Positions 32,865 to 45,400 of a stretch of 64,000 bases of DNA are shown one piece after another (the first letter of the stretch is position 1; each line of letters begins with the position of its first letter). This DNA is from Siphonodentalium dalli. Its lineage: Eukaryota > Mollusca > Scaphopoda > Gadilida > Siphonodentaliidae. The stretch spans positions 225,384,578 to 225,448,577 of the forward strand of contig CP136062.1 of NCBI GenBank assembly GCA_032622095.1, read 5' to 3'. The notes beneath the pieces are model-generated. The model ran no database searches, had not been told where the DNA came from, and worked only from the letters and a program-made list of their open reading frames with translations. Both the position numbers and the translations under genes were made by a program.

Positions 32865-33759
32865 TGTTAACTGATTTACAAAGGTGTTTGCCGAATATAT
32901 TTACGAAAGGCATCGGTTTTCCAGCGGCCGAGTTGCTGAATCTGAAGATCCGAAAAAACCCATTTGTGCAGCTTTGAACACAGTGGTATCGACCTGACAA
33001 AAGGTGAGTGTGCGCTGTAGTGTTTTATCAAAATTGCGACGAAGTACCGGTCGAAGGTTGGACCGACAGAATAAAGGACCGGCTGTCAAAGAACGAACTG
33101 CCAAGTAATTCCTCAATGTTATACAACAGGACAAAATAATGCGTTAGGCTGAGCCCGAATTTGAATCGAATTAGGTGCCCCTCGGATATTGTGCTTGAAA
33201 TGGCGGAAAATAATGGTTGCCAAATGAGTTGAAATTGAGCAGCCGTGAACATGAACTACTGAGGAGGCCTCTTTGAATGTTCTGGGGCAAAATTCCCCAA
33301 TGCGTGCAAGTGTGTAAAATGCTGATGTAAACAGAGCTGCTGTTAATGCACGATCGTAAGAATTATCGGTGGTGTAATGCAATGCCGCGATAAGTTGGTG
33401 AAGTAGGGGCAAAGTAATAGGTAACCGAATATCCATGACCGGGCAAAGCCTTTTGGTAGCAGATATAATCTTTTTCATCAACAATAAATTGGCGTTGTCA
33501 GGGAGCATGTTAATTTTGTATCAGTATGAAAGTGCTGTAAGGGTGGAAACAATGGAGGTTGGAGCCAATTGCTTCGTAAACAAATAAGCCACGAAAAACA
33601 CAAGCTATCTAATGGTATTGGCCATTGTTGGTTGATATTGAGAGCCAAACAGAAAGTGACATATTTGTCCCGAGCAAGCTCATATTGGCGTAGTGAATTT
33701 TTTTTAAGTGATTGTCCAATCAGCATGTTTGTGGTCGTAACCAGGTGTGAAGCGAGCAA
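32865..33759 (-). pseudogene. Tyrosine recombinase of the left element, frameshifted
   Basis: An N-terminal core-binding part includes SLRQYELARDKYVTFCLAL. Then comes the catalytic domain with LTAALFTSAFYTLARIGEFC, where Arg of ARIGE is the first catalytic Arg. The C-terminal GRW-x-x-D/S-A-F-x-x-Y motif that carries the nucleophilic Tyr survives intact in the right copy. Frames change around 33480, 33120 and 32950. The second Arg box (H-x-x-R) cannot be read cleanly in either copy. Such enzymes insert a circular DNA copy of the element by site-specific recombination; this one is dead. Confidence 0.8.
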
Positions 33760-33899
33760 TCTGGCGGGATGATTTCTTGGAGCTTGGGACCAGGCTTCGC
33801 TTGTATCAGGAACTAGGATACATGCGAACGGGATAGGAGATCGCTTAAAACATTGTGGATACCGGGCAGGTGTTTAGCTTTTAAAAGAATGTTATTTAA

Positions 33900-34276
33900 C
33901 ACTTTACCCAACAAAACGGCCAAAACCGGCCAAATAAAGCTTCAACAGTCTAAAATATCTTCGGTCTGTCTCAATAGAACCATACAAATATGGATATCAT
34001 TGGAACCGGCTCATTGACCACATTGTGATAGTTACAGTTATGCCATGTGCCAATGCATTCTCTTATATATGCGAGTCGACCATATATAAGAGAATGCATT
34101 GGCCTAAAAAAATCTTTTTTTAACACTTTTTACCATTTTTTCTTACATTCTTTAACAATTTTATAATTTTTAATGTGTTAAGCCAATGCATTCTCTTATA
34201 TATGCGAGGCGACCTATGGTCGACTCGCATATATAAGAGAATGCATTGGCACAGGGCCCTTCTGTTGGGTAAAGGG
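33900..34276 (+). mobile_element. TTAA-flanked MITE, family P, in the RNase H region
   Basis: TTAA at 33896-33899 and 34277-34280; ends CACTTTACCCAACAAAACGG and, inverted, CCCTTTACCCAACAGAA. The other arm has the unfilled site (gttatTTAAtaaacaggg when read on this strand, near 60245), proving insertion after the arms separated and proving the TTAA duplication. The interior has two hairpins built from caatgcattctcttatatat and its inverse. CCCTTT ends plus TTAA suggest a piggyBac-type source. Sister copy at 48380. Confidence 0.93.
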
Positions 34277-34280
34277 TTAA

Positions 34281-34640
34281 TAAACAGGGTAACACAAGCT
34301 GGCGCAATAAAGCCAATAGATGCTTATCTTTAGATGTTTGTGAATTAATACTACAGCTACTACAGCTGAATTATCAGAGTAGAATAAAACGCAATGGTTC
34401 TTCATCAAATGTCCCCAAATTTTGACTGCAAGATCTATGGGATACAGCTCCATGACGGCGATGTTATACTGTTTCTCCTCTGGGTGCCAAGTACCGTGAA
34501 AATATCGATTCTGAAAAATCGCACCAAAACCAAATTGTACTGGCTACATCTGTTTGCAATACCAATTTGGCACTGGTGAGCCAATGACGGTCCAAAAACA
34601 GTGTCTTCCCATTAAAGTCGCGAAGAAACTGTTGCCAGAT
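34281..34640 (-). pseudogene. RNase H of the left element, split by a MITE
   Basis: Counterpart of the RNase H domain at 59955-60345. The N-terminal half is here; the remaining part continues beyond the inserted MITE at 33820-33895. Frames are broken. The domain degrades RNA in RNA-DNA hybrids during element replication. Confidence 0.7.
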
Positions 34641-34813
34641 GAGAAGATCCTGTTTAGCTTGCCGGTTCAGTTTAATATGATGGTTAGGTTTAGTTACTCC
34701 GATCGATTGTTAAGTTGATTAATCTCCGCAGGAAAACTCTGAAAAGATTACCAGACCAATCAAAGACTGCAGCTCTTTGAGAAGAACCGGATTACGCTGT
34801 AAGAAATTAGATA

Positions 34814-35660
34814 TTAATTGTTGACAAGTTTGTCGGCCGGTAGCCGAGCCATCATCTGATCGGTATCAATCTCAATGCCCAGAAATCTGAGACAGGTCGA
34901 TGGACCACATGTCGTGTATGGTGCACTTGGAACCCCTAGCTTTTCACAGAGCATTAAGAAAGCCTGTACGTAGGTCGTGGCAAGCTCTTTAGTATGACAA
35001 ATCCAATAAACATCGTCCAGATAGTGGGTGACCGAGCGCATACCAAGCTGAGACGAAACCATCCACTCGAGGGCCGTACTAAACTCTTCAAAAAGAAAGC
35101 AACTGCTGGAAGCCCCCACGACGAGGGCCATGTCATAATAATAATGCTTGTCTACTGTAAAACCCAGTAAATGGTAGTCCTTAGGGGAAAGTGGAACGCA
35201 TGAGCCAAGTCACACGTAACCATGTACGAATGACGAGGAAGTTGTTGCATGAATGAAATAGCAGTTTGTACTGATGAGTATGGAACGGTTTTCCAATCTG
35301 GCCTGATATGGTCATTGACAGAATTACCAGCCGGATATGATAAATGCTGGATCATGCGAAATTGCCCAGGAGACTTTTTCGGAACTAGTCCAATCGGAGA
35401 AATAACAAAATCAGGTAACGGTTTGTGAAGGAAAGGTCCTGCAATGCGACCAGCTTGAAGTTCAACGCTAATTTTTTCCATTAATATTGATTTAAACTCA
35501 GTAGCCGATTTCAAGTTGGGTGAATCCAAAAGTGGAGGTGTTGTTTGACAAACCAATCGAAAGCCTTCAGAAAACCATTGAACTAAAAAAGCACGTTTAG
35601 TCTCATCGTATCCATGTAAAAGTCTATTTAAAATTAGAACCTTTACGGGTGTTTGTAGGC
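34814..35660 (-). pseudogene. Reverse transcriptase of the left element, one frameshift
   Basis: The first part (to 35152) has FVISPIGLVPKKSPGQFRMI and HSYMVTCDLAHAFHFP, the fingers and first catalytic Asp region. The second part (35131-34814) has THYLDDVYWI, the YxDD catalytic box in YLDD form, and a following LRFLGIEIDTD. The two parts are in different frames, and the break just after HAFHFP is shared with the right copy. It is therefore an ancestral lesion (or, less likely, a family-specific frameshift). Confidence 0.85.
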
Positions 35661-37228
35661 TGCTGGCCTGCAGGTGGTTTTGAACCGGGGTTGGGTTTGT
35701 TGTTGGCCGCATGGGTACGCGATGAGCGGGCAGCACAGGAGATGGCTTTGTGGGCACGAAAACATTTAAAGCATTGATGGGAAAACCCACAACTTCCATT
35801 GCAAAACAGACCGTGGTGGAAATTTCGGCAGTAAGAAACGGGCACACACAACGTAGTCTTTGGAAATGTCTGCATGCCCGATCCCGATTGATAATTATCC
35901 CTGACCGGAGCAGATTGGAGACGAGGAGGACGTTGTGTTGGTAAAGCACGCTCGTGTAAATCCCAGTTGGTGTTTTGCCAAGGCAAGTCTAATTATAATG
36001 TAGTGGCTCTAAGAGCGCGGAATTCTCGGTCATATAGTAACCAATCATAACCCTTTTCAGCCATCCTCTGAATTCGTTCATAATATGTTAAAAGATTCTC
36101 TGTGGCATCCTTATCACGCTGACAATAAATGGCTATGAAAATTCTGAATGCTTTTTGCCACTGATATAATGTGGTAATTTTGCGGGGTGGCTTGGGAACA
36201 TATACTACGGGATGAGGTTGACCCTGTATATTTTCCCACGATAGACCAGATGGGTCGCAAAGTGGCTCATCTGCTTGGTTACTGGGGAGAAGTATGGCCA
36301 AATTGATGGGCTCATTAGCCCAAATTTGTGTTTTTACCTTTAAGGGCACATGTGAGGTGATCAAAAATGGCACTGTGGTGGCCGTATGGTGGGCTGATGA
36401 TGTATTTGCCATGCCAAATACAGCGGGTGTTGACATATGAGGGATGAGAGGGACAACCGGACTTGGATTAATATCAACCCCCGGCTACTGTTGTTGTCAC
36501 CATGTAGAAAAGATGAGATGATCCTCTGAAGTTCGGATTGAAAAATCGGAATATCCCTGACAGTATTACCTGCCCCCTGCATGACTGTGGTGATTGCCGA
36601 GGCAACCTGTGAAGGCAGATTGTCATTTAAAATGTCACGAGTGGTTCATTGTGCGAGGCAGCAACACTACCGGTAACTGCATGAGAGTTTGACACAGGTT
36701 GAATGATATGACTGGTCGATGGAACAGTCATATGGACGGATGGATCAGTGTATGCGGGTTCAGAGAATGAGAATGAGCTGTAGCTGGGACGGTCGTGTTT
36801 GAAGTTGTCTAGGACGTCCTGATGGTTGATGAAGCTGGAGTGATGATGTATGACACTGGAATGTTCGGCGTCAGAGGCACTGAAAATCGTGGCATATGCA
36901 TGCTAGAAGTGTTTGTCGTTGCTGGTGAGCTGTACATAGTCGCAGAATCCTGAACTGATGAATATGGAATATGGTAATTAGTCGGTGCCAGAACTGTCGG
37001 GTTTGATATAGGTAGCAACATTGAATGCGAACAGGAAAGGTCCCATACCGGTATTTGTACCGGTAAAGAATGTGCGTCATGTGGTTGTGTTTGGATATCA
37101 GTCCCAGTATATGGAACGGATAAGTCCAGTTGCGCCGTCCTTGTAGAATCATCTGCCGTTGAATTGACTATAAATGGTGCCACATGACGCCCCCGCTTTT
37201 GTGCGATTCTGCGCTTCTTTGGAGGCAT
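35624..37228 (-). pseudogene. gag of the left element, broken in several frames
   Basis: The start MPPKKRRIAQKRGRHV at 37228 is a very basic N-terminus. A Ser/Thr/Pro-rich stretch follows to 36809, then a coiled-coil-like TVRDIPIFQSELQRIISSF (36582-36361). Next come a globular part with QWQKAFRIFIAIYCQRDKDA (36436-35993) and a C-terminal Cys/His cluster, CRNFHHGLFCNGSCGFSHQC then FKCFRAHKAISC (35986-35624). This order is typical of DIRS/Ngaro gag, the RNA-binding structural protein. Frame changes separate the blocks. The left copy keeps the middle part that is missing on the right. Confidence 0.75.
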
Positions 37229-37529
37229 GGTAAGCTGTGGAAAGAAAATTAACCACAGCAGAAGCAGGTCAATACATGAGAACAGAAGGCCCTGATTTAC
37301 AATAATGTGTTAAGATAGATAGTCGAACATTTGGTATTATAAGATGGTATAGGTAATTGATAATAACCACCAGGCCGACCGGTATTAAATTATAGTAAAG
37401 ATTAAACCACCATGAATTCCTGGTATAAATGCCGGTGCCACAGCCAGTACCTCTATATTGAATATTTAGTAGAACATGTCTTGAACATGGCATAAGGTTG
37501 ATGGGGGTGATATAATAATTGAAACTAAA

Positions 37530-37815
37530 CCCGCATACATCCCTGAGTGTGTAAACAGGCCTAACCAAATAAACAAGCCAAGCCCAGTGTGCCTGCATAC
37601 ACCCCGGGGGTGCATAAACAGGTTATGTCATGCAAGAAATAATGTCGGCCCGCATACACCATGTGGGTGCGTAACAGGCGGTTAAATGTACATAAAATAA
37701 TAATAAAATGTGCCTGCATACACGGATGGGTGCTTAACAGACGTGGACTGAAAAGCACAATGAAATTGTGTGCCCGCATACACATGTGTGCGTAAACAGG
37801 TGTGGAAAATGTAAA
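37530..37815 (-). promoter_or_regulatory. Leader with repeated hairpin-forming motif upstream of gag
   Basis: Four to five imperfect repeats of a motif with gtttacgcacccacatggtg next to tatgcgggc (minus strand), spaced about 60-90 bp. Each can form a short cgca...tgcg hairpin. The same run is at 55930-56190 in the right copy. The position directly before gag suggests a structured 5' leader (packaging or translation signal), which is inference only. Confidence 0.5.
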
Positions 37816-38072
37816 CATTAAAGTAGGGCCCGACGAAGCTTCGAGATTCGATTCGATTTCGAATCTTACGTTTCGATTCGATTCGATTCGAAAGCGGTCG
37901 GGTGATTCAGGATATTTCGAATCGTTATATACAAGTCTTTTATCACCGGATAAGACTGCATTATCTATAACAATTTGTTCATTATATCCCTAATACTTAA
38001 CCCGAGTGTGTTTCCGCGACCATCTCACAGGGAATCACGTCGTTTCGAGTTGATGAGTACTACGCATTTAAA

Positions 38073-39293
38073 ATGGCGGAGGCGACAGAAAACACATCGA
38101 GAAACGAAGAAAAAGGTAATAAACTAGGATATGACGTATTTCAAAGTATTTTTGCAGCTACGAGCATATTCTACACCAATTTTCAAACAAGCTGATACCT
38201 CATGTGTGTCCAAATTCACATGTGTTTGCTCTAAAATTCTGACCAAAAGTCGTCAGTCGGAGGATTTTCCACGACGTGTTTAATGGTGTATTCCACACGA
38301 ACATTTTCTATTTTCATGCTTTTAATCTGCTTGGACCAAAAATATTGTTACTAAATTATGTTTATTGAAAGAAAGCACATTTAGTAGTCAATATATTGAA
38401 CCCTGTTGTTAAAAAAATGTATTTTTCCTTGTGAGTCGTAGCTTTTTCATTAGTGATGAGTGTACACACACCACAATTCAGTGATGAGTTACCATGAACT
38501 TGTTCAGAATAGATTGAATAAATAGAGGATACAAAACGAGCCAAAGGGCTTACAGCGAAATTTACAAAAGAAGATCAGCAAACTAGGTCTGAACCGTTCA
38601 TATAGGCAAGGTGCAGGTCTAATTTACTGGAATTTCGCTCTAAACTGAGTCGACTTGAAGATTATATATTGCTGTATGGCCCAAGCAAACCGCCAAAGTA
38701 CGGTAGTGTTCATTTGGGGTAATAAATTAAATTGTGTACCCTAGATGTATGTTTAAAAAGTTATATATATATGCTACTGGTGCTATATACTGGTAACTCT
38801 CTCTTTTTTTTGGTGATAACGGTACCCAGGTTCTGAAAATTGTGATAAAGGCACCCAGGCTGTGCAAAATCGTAATAAGCTACCCAGGCTCATCGAATCT
38901 CAAATTAAACGAGATTTTTAAAAATATCTTTGCTTGAAATTCGTTTGATTTTATACTGTCGCTTTCAGTTTTAAATTGTTTGAACTGCTATAAATCTAAA
39001 GAATTTAGTCAACTAATGTATCCTTTGATATGTTTTCCTGCAGTGTAACTTAAAAATGCCCCGTCGAACGCAGATGAACCTGTGTACCTTTATCACAAAA
39101 ACCGATACTTTATTTTAATGTAATGGTCGTTGATCACCATTTTGTAATGAGTGTAATGACCGTAATAAATGCTTTACCATAAATAACACGAAATAATGTC
39201 ACCAAAATAATCTTACGCAGGATTTGTGATTTTATTTTTCAGATGAAATGCCTGAGAACAAGTCAGTTGTGTTGTGTAACACCTGTGGCAAGT
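38073..39293 (+). pseudogene. Two-exon gene fragment with zinc-finger start, inside the hAT composite
   Basis: Exon 1 (38073-38115) encodes MAEATENTSRNEEK and ends at G|gtaata. A phase-compatible acceptor (tttttcag at about 39242) leads to DEMPENKSVVLCNTCGK, then a TAG stop. The next residues in frame (FGSKSGL) look like the continuation of a C2H2-type finger. It may be the 5' end of a gene carried by, or belonging to, the transposon. Inverted copies of exon 1 start at 44435 and 43633 (minus strand). Confidence 0.5.
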
Positions 39294-39761
39294 AGTTTGG
39301 TTCGAAGTCAGGCCTCGGTGCCATACACGTGGCTACAGGAAAGAGGATTTAAAGTTTCTGGTTTTTATATTTAATAAAAAGAGAATCTTGTAACATTGTT
39401 TTATTGTTTCGTTAATTGGTCACGCCATCATAGTTTGTTTTACACGAAGTGCATATACTGGGTACTATATCTGCAGGAAGTAATCCGTGTTGTTGGAGGC
39501 ATATCCTGCAATAATCATTACCCGACCCCGCATCTTCTGAATCTATGGCTTCATCGACCAAATTGTAGACAGTTCCGCGCTTGGTGCAGTACGAAAAGCT
39601 CCTATATATAAAAGGGATTAACTTGGGGACAAGTTGCCAAAAAAATTGAAAATAAGAGTAACTCAAACACTAATTATGCGAATATGCAGCTTAGATGTAA
39701 ATTGAAAACGGGCTAATAATTAAGATATTATTGTTACACGGACTATGTATCTATCAGAGAA

Positions 39762-40535
39762 ATGTTTACTGGTTTGTTGAGGTATTATGATAGTGCATGG
39801 GGTAGGTGTCATGCATTTAGTGAAACCCGAAATGAATTCGGGAATGTCCACCGCCTGAGAGGTACCTTTCCCAACAAACCAAGGCGCGTCATCGCACGAG
39901 TCGTACAATTCCGTCAGCGTGAGGATGTTAAAAGGGCAGTCCGCGATAAGGGAGACCAACAATTCTGTATCACCAAACAATATCCGAAAGAGATTGACGA
40001 TTATAGGACAGCTATTCTATTCCCGGTAGCAAAGAGTGCCAGAAGCAGTGGGAACAAAGCCGTCGTTGCAGGTGACAGACTTTTTGTGAATAACTATCAA
40101 GTGTGCCCTGATGACCCACCGATGTACAGATTGAATCCCGATCGGTCGTACCCCCTTGTGCCGATGATACAGCAAACCAACTTTCGTAATATGAACTACA
40201 GGCTGATTGAGTCCCCCGTTGACCCAGCAGCAGGGAATTTTTCCCAACCTAGAGTACAATCAAATTATGCGAACACTGCAGGAAACAACAGTTTTCGACA
40301 ACAAGTACCTCCCATAATTTCTGTCCGCCCAAGAATGCCTGCTCTGGCATCCTGCCCTGTAGTGAAAACACCGGATATTGAAATGCAACCTGATACTCAC
40401 GATGAATTTCAGTACCCAGGCAAGCCAATGAACTCGGTGAGTGACCATTTTAGGCCACCCCAGGGGCGTGCACCAATCAGAGGAGGTGGAGCTCAGCCAG
40501 ACCTCCGGTGGTTGGTGTACCACAACCGGGCTTAG
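39762..40535 (+). pseudogene. LINE ORF1-like RNA-binding protein, 5'-truncated
   Basis: A 257-residue open frame. Residues about 30-110 contain KPRRVIARVVQFRQREDVKR, then TKQYPKEIDDYRTAILFPVA and KAVVAGDRLFVNNYQVCPDD. This matches the pattern of the C-terminal RNA-binding domain of L1-type ORF1 proteins (…PR-x-I-x-x-x…, F-P-x-E-I, D-x-L-x-I/V-N). The rest is Pro/Gln-rich. A coiled coil is expected upstream but absent. ORF1 of LINEs coats the RNA. It is followed after only about 20 bp by RT C-terminal sequence, so most of ORF2 is deleted. Confidence 0.65.
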
Positions 40536-40553
40536 TGGCAACATCCGGACAGG

Positions 40554-41624
40554 ATGCATTATGCAGAATATTGTGAACTCTGGAAATTAAAAATCAATAA
40601 TTCTAAAAGTAATGTTGTCATATTCGGTCGTCACAGAAAAAAAGATAAACTTCCCCAGTCCTTCGCGTTCAATAATCAACATATCGAAGTAACTGATGGA
40701 TACAAATATCTTGGAGTAAATTTCCATAAAATGGCTCCTTTTTAAATGAGAAAAAGTCTCGATGTGAACAAGCAAAGAGAGCAATGTTTGCGTTAATTTG
40801 CAAGATCAGACAATTTGACTTATCCGTTGAATGCATAATTGATATCTATGAAAAAACTGTCGTCCCAATTATGTTATATGGGTCAGAAATCTGGGGTATT
40901 TACAACAATGATATTATCCAGAGAACAGAACTGTGGTTTTTGAAATATGTCATGAAGATGAAAACTAGTACACCAACGTCATTCGTGTATGGAGAGCTAG
41001 GACTATATCCGATAAAAACCAAAATCGAACTACGAATCTTGAAATTTTGGGCGAAACTCATCAGTGGCAAACGCCAGAAAATAAGCTATCTTACTCTATT
41101 GGTCACTATGTACGCGATTCAGTCAGAACAGACAGCTCCGCAGCAAATCGATATGGATAAACTACGTTAATAACTTGCTGAATTCACTCGGACATACATG
41201 TAGGTATATTTGGGAAACACATGATGTAAGTTCAATTAAGGCCTTCAATACGGTTATGCAGACTGCGGTTCAAGACAAATACACACAAGAATGGTGGACC
41301 ATATTAAACACATCAAGTAAATGTAAATTGTATAAAAACATTAAGCCCGCTTTTGGGTATGAAAGCTATTTTAACAGTCTAAGCAGAAAAGAAGCACATA
41401 TACACTTCCCAAATTCAGAACGAGAAACCACAGATTGCTGATTGAAACGGGAGATTGGGCTGATGAAAACCCTTCTTCATGTCGCTTTTGTTACTCCGGC
41501 GAAATTGGTGATGAACTACATGTGTTGCTTATTTGCGATAAATTCGAGTATCAGAGACGCAAATTTATCGCACCATATTACTATACTAGACCGACAAGGT
41601 GAAAATGAATCAATTGATGAATAA
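40554..41624 (+). pseudogene. LINE ORF2 C-terminal part, several frameshifts
   Basis: Starts in the RT thumb region with YCELWKLKINNSKSNVVIFG and DGYKYLGVNF. It continues in other frames with PIMLYGSEIWGIYN and LKYVMKMKTSTPTSFVYGEL, and ends in a C-x2-C...H-x4-C tail (CRFCYSGEIGDELHVLLICD, read across 41470-41560). These are standard landmarks of CR1/L2/Jockey-like ORF2 C-termini. Endonuclease and RT core are absent. At least three frame changes. Confidence 0.75.
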
Positions 41625-41639
41625 CAATAAGCCAAACGT

Positions 41640-42165
41640 TTTACGAAACTTGTGCAAAGTTATTTCCCGTATTTTCAGTGCCCTAATGCAAGATTCTTAG
41701 AAAACCATTATATATAACTTTAAACATGAAATATACAAGTCGTTTATACAACCATATACTGATGGAACAATAGTCCGTGGCAATATTGGGGTCGCCCGAT
41801 CTATTCATATTCTATTTTTGTTATACATGTTTTGTTCGTGACTATTCATATATGTTTCAAAGTTGACGTTATAGTTACCGACTATACAGTAACAAGTCAT
41901 ACTCACCAATCTCTTATTATCATATATGTACCGTTATGCTGGGAGGTTGTTATCAGTAGCCAAGTGCCAGGGTGCTAATATATCCATGCACTAAGAAGGT
42001 AAACGGTGAAATACAGCAATTCATGTTGATCACGAAAACACAATCCGAACCCAAGTCGAACTTCGCGACACTGACCTAAAGAGATCTGAACTGTTTATAT
42101 CAAGATGCGTCCATCGGTGTCGCCTGAGTTTTTTTTTAACGCTTAGCACGTGCACTGAGAACATC
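41640..42165. other. Interior of the hAT composite, no gene seen
   Basis: AT-rich, possibly the LINE 3' region. A LINE-like tail (gagaataaattatttgaatt followed by tgaattgaattg) appears later, at 43072-43105. Confidence 0.4.
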
Positions 42166-42173
42166 ACTCGGTT

Positions 42174-42622
42174 ACACTGGTGTAAATAAGGTTCCGAGTG
42201 ACATCTAGCGGATGCGGGAGGAATATATAGGAGAGAATAAAATAGACACTGGGCCCTGATTGGTCAATAGCCTTGTGTGCTTTTCACATAAAAAAATCAT
42301 CACACCTCTTCCCTATGATTTCCCATAGGTAAAATAACCATTGGCACAGGAATTAACCCTTTGTAGTGAAGTTTGAATTTTTTGGTGTGGTCTAAAATAT
42401 GACTGTATTTTTTTATGCGGTTCTGACACTAGTTACGAAAACATAAGATTTAAAGGCGAATTCCCTGCTAGACAGACATGATTTTTTTGTGTAAAAAGTT
42501 TCCCAAAATGTCAATTTTTCAGATTTAAAGAAAATTTTGGACCCAACATTTATATTGCCAACACTATACGCTAAAACGTTAGCACTGAGGCCTATGGAAA
42601 ACATTTACACCAGTGTAACCTA
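42174..42622 (+). mobile_element. Small inverted-repeat element (TIR GGTTACACTGGTGTAAAT)
   Basis: Perfect 18-bp inverted termini, ggttacactggtgtaaat at the left and atttacaccagtgtaacc at the right, about 450 bp apart. Non-coding. No matching flank duplication was found. Confidence 0.65.
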
Positions 42623-43330
42623 TCTCCCACCGGCTGCGAACGGTGTCAAATGAATTTATTGGATTATTGATGTGATGGTGTCTGGGGAGGGGGTCGTCAC
42701 TATGTAAAAGGTAGATACATGTATAAGTGAGTTTTGTTTAAAGAACTAACGCAATCATTATACAATCAAATATGTGTGGATGTATATTCATACAGTTTGG
42801 TCACACTAGAACGACTCTATCTAGCTACATTGATAACATTTTGAACTATTAATGGAAATTACCCCGAACACTCACGTCTATATAAAATAGACGTATTATA
42901 TGTATGCCGGCGCATGCGAACTAATAGCTATCGGCATCGCTCACCCCATGTGAATATAGTTACTTCGGTTTAATGAAAATGCATAATTATACATTAATAT
43001 TTTATATGAAAATAAAATTATGGGGGGGGCATGTTGATATATTGTGTCTCTATTACCATATATGTTTGGAGTGAGAATAAATTATTTGAATTTGAATTGA
43101 ATTGTGAATAAACGGATCTGACCACAAATAAGCCCGAGGACACTTTAAAGCAGCCCCTATGATTTTAGCATCTTGGAATGCCGTTTCGACGAGGTGTGAT
43201 TGATAGGACCATAGTCCAAAAAGTATGACATTAAAAGACAGAATAACGCCCTGTCGGTGCCAATGCAGCGAAATATTTGGACTGCTGCCATTGTGTTCAA
43301 TATATTACACGTTTTGGGAAATTTGATAAC
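42623..43330. other. Interior of the hAT composite; LINE tail near its end
   Basis: Nothing coding. The stretch 43072-43105 looks like a LINE 3' tail with ttgaatttgaattgaattg. Confidence 0.4.
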
Positions 43331-43461
43331 ATAATTGACAATGGCTAGTATTATTTTGTTGCCATTAATCGATTCTGATAACTAAAGCGTATTTTGAAGA
43401 AATGTTGTTATTGTTGTATCTTGATGATATGGGGACCCCTTGATCGGATTGATTACCTTTC
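43330..43461 (-). mobile_element. Family Q MITE fragment
   Basis: Ends cggattgattacct, preceded by gttgttattgttgtatcttg and tcgattctgataactaaagc. Compare 24043-24294. Confidence 0.6.
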
Positions 43462-43479
43462 AATGCGTTAAACAAGTGT

Positions 43480-44530
43480 GCTTTTTGACACACACGAGGT
43501 ATCTGATCTGCTTGTTTGAAAACTATTGTATATATGCTCGTAGCTGCCAAAATTCTCTGTAATATGTTATGTCATATCCTATTTGATAGCATTTTTACTC
43601 GTTTCGCGTTGTGTTTTCTGTCGCCTCCGCCATTATTTCGTGTTATTAATTTGTCCAACATTTCATATACGGCCAATGCACTCATTGCAAAATGGTGATC
43701 AACGACCATTATTGGCACAAGTAGCACAATTATATGTAATTTAACCACAGGTTTACATCTGGGGTACACAGTTTAATTTATTACCCCAATTGAACAGTAC
43801 CGTAGTTCTGCGGTTTGCTTGGCCAATACAGCAATATATATATAATCTTCAAGTCGACTCAGTTTATAGCGAAATTCCAGTAAATGAGGCCTGCGCCTTT
43901 CCTATATGGACGGTTTAGACCAAATTTACTGAACTCCTTTTGTAAATTTCGCTGTAAGCCGGTTGACTCAGTTGGTGTCCTCTATTTATTCAATCGAATC
44001 TGAACAAGTTCGTGGTAACTCATCACTTAATTGTGGTGCGTGTACACTCATCACTAATGAAAAAGCTACGATTCACAAGGAAAATACATTTCTTTTTAAA
44101 GCAGGGTCCAATAATTTGCCTACTACATTGCTTTATTTTAGTAAACATAAAATTAGAAACAATATTTTGGTCCAAGCAGAGAAAAGGCATGAACTAGAAA
44201 ATGTTCGTGTGGTATACACCAGTAAACACATCGCGGAAAATCCTCCGACTGACGACTTTTGGTCAGAATGTTAGAGCAAACAAATGTGAGTTTGGACACA
44301 CAAGAGGTATCAGCTTGTTTGAAAAATAGTGTAGCATACGCTCGTAGCTGCCAAAATACTATGTACTATGTCATATCCTCCTAGTATATTACCTTTCTCG
44401 TCGTTTCTCGTTGTGTTTTCTGACGCCTCCGCCATTTTGAATGCGTGGTACACATCAACTCGAAACCATGTGATTCCCCACCGTGCATCTGGAACCTCGT
44501 GGTCCAATGTGTATAGGGTAAGTTGCCCAA
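43480..44530 (-). repeat. Inverted subterminal copies of the hAT left region
   Basis: The stretch 43780-44530 is the inverse of about 38040-38760. The stretch 43660-43710 is the inverse of about 39115-39160 (taatggtcgttgatcaccat). The stretch 43480-43640 is a further copy of the exon-1 region, its ATG at 43633 followed by a stop after about 12 codons. The right side of the composite is therefore a rearranged mirror of the left. Confidence 0.8.
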
Positions 44531-45400
44531 AAGCTCACTGCTCATATATATATTGGCCTCCCAGTCCCAGCGCTGGTTACTCGTGGAACGTCTGTGCGAC
44601 TCGTGCGACTTGCTTGTATAGGTCTGTGATCGTTCGCGTGTTCATTGCGATTGTACCATAATCGTAACGCACACGGTTTCCTCCACCAAATAAAACCAGC
44701 AATGTCGCGATATAGCCCGGCCCCAGCTGCCGAAGCGAGTGAATTTCTGGAGGGAAATATTTGTATCTCGTTATCTGACATTCTTACCAGAAAAGCCTAT
44801 ACTATATTACTCAGCTCAATCAAATAATATCATATTTTTATTATATATAATTCAAAATTAAAACGATATAAATATATTAAGTAAACATTATATCGTCTCC
44901 AAATTCGACCAACATCTTTAAACATCATAATGGAATATTGTTGACCATTTAGCATTTCGACGAACAGGCCCAAGTTGGGAAACTATATATAGTTCTCTGT
45001 AATGCCGTTTGCGTATGCGCCATTCCCAAGACACGATGCGCAATTCTGTGCCTGCTGTGCGCGACAGGGTGAAGCGTACATGCGCAGAAGAGTTTCCGTT
45101 TGCAATGACTCGAATCAGACTCCATTGACTCCAAAGTTCCAAACTGCTGACTTTTCACGAACTGCACGCATAGTAGCCAGAGAGTAGTGGCACAAAATAT
45201 GAAGTTGTGTCGTGCCATTCTCATATATTAAACTGTTTTAAACTGTGATTAAATATTGTTCATATTATGTCATAGGAATTAAGTTTAATGAACCTCCTTC
45301 GTAACCTGAGTTATGTCACGGACGTTATAAAATCATCTGACATTTACCCCCATTTTTGCTCGTACACCCAACTGATCGGTACCGCGAATCTACTAAAGAA
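44531..45400. other. Extra segment in the right half of the hAT composite
   Basis: About 0.8 kb with no counterpart between the terminus and exon-1 region on the left side. It is either deleted on the left or inserted on the right. No coding signal. Confidence 0.5.
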
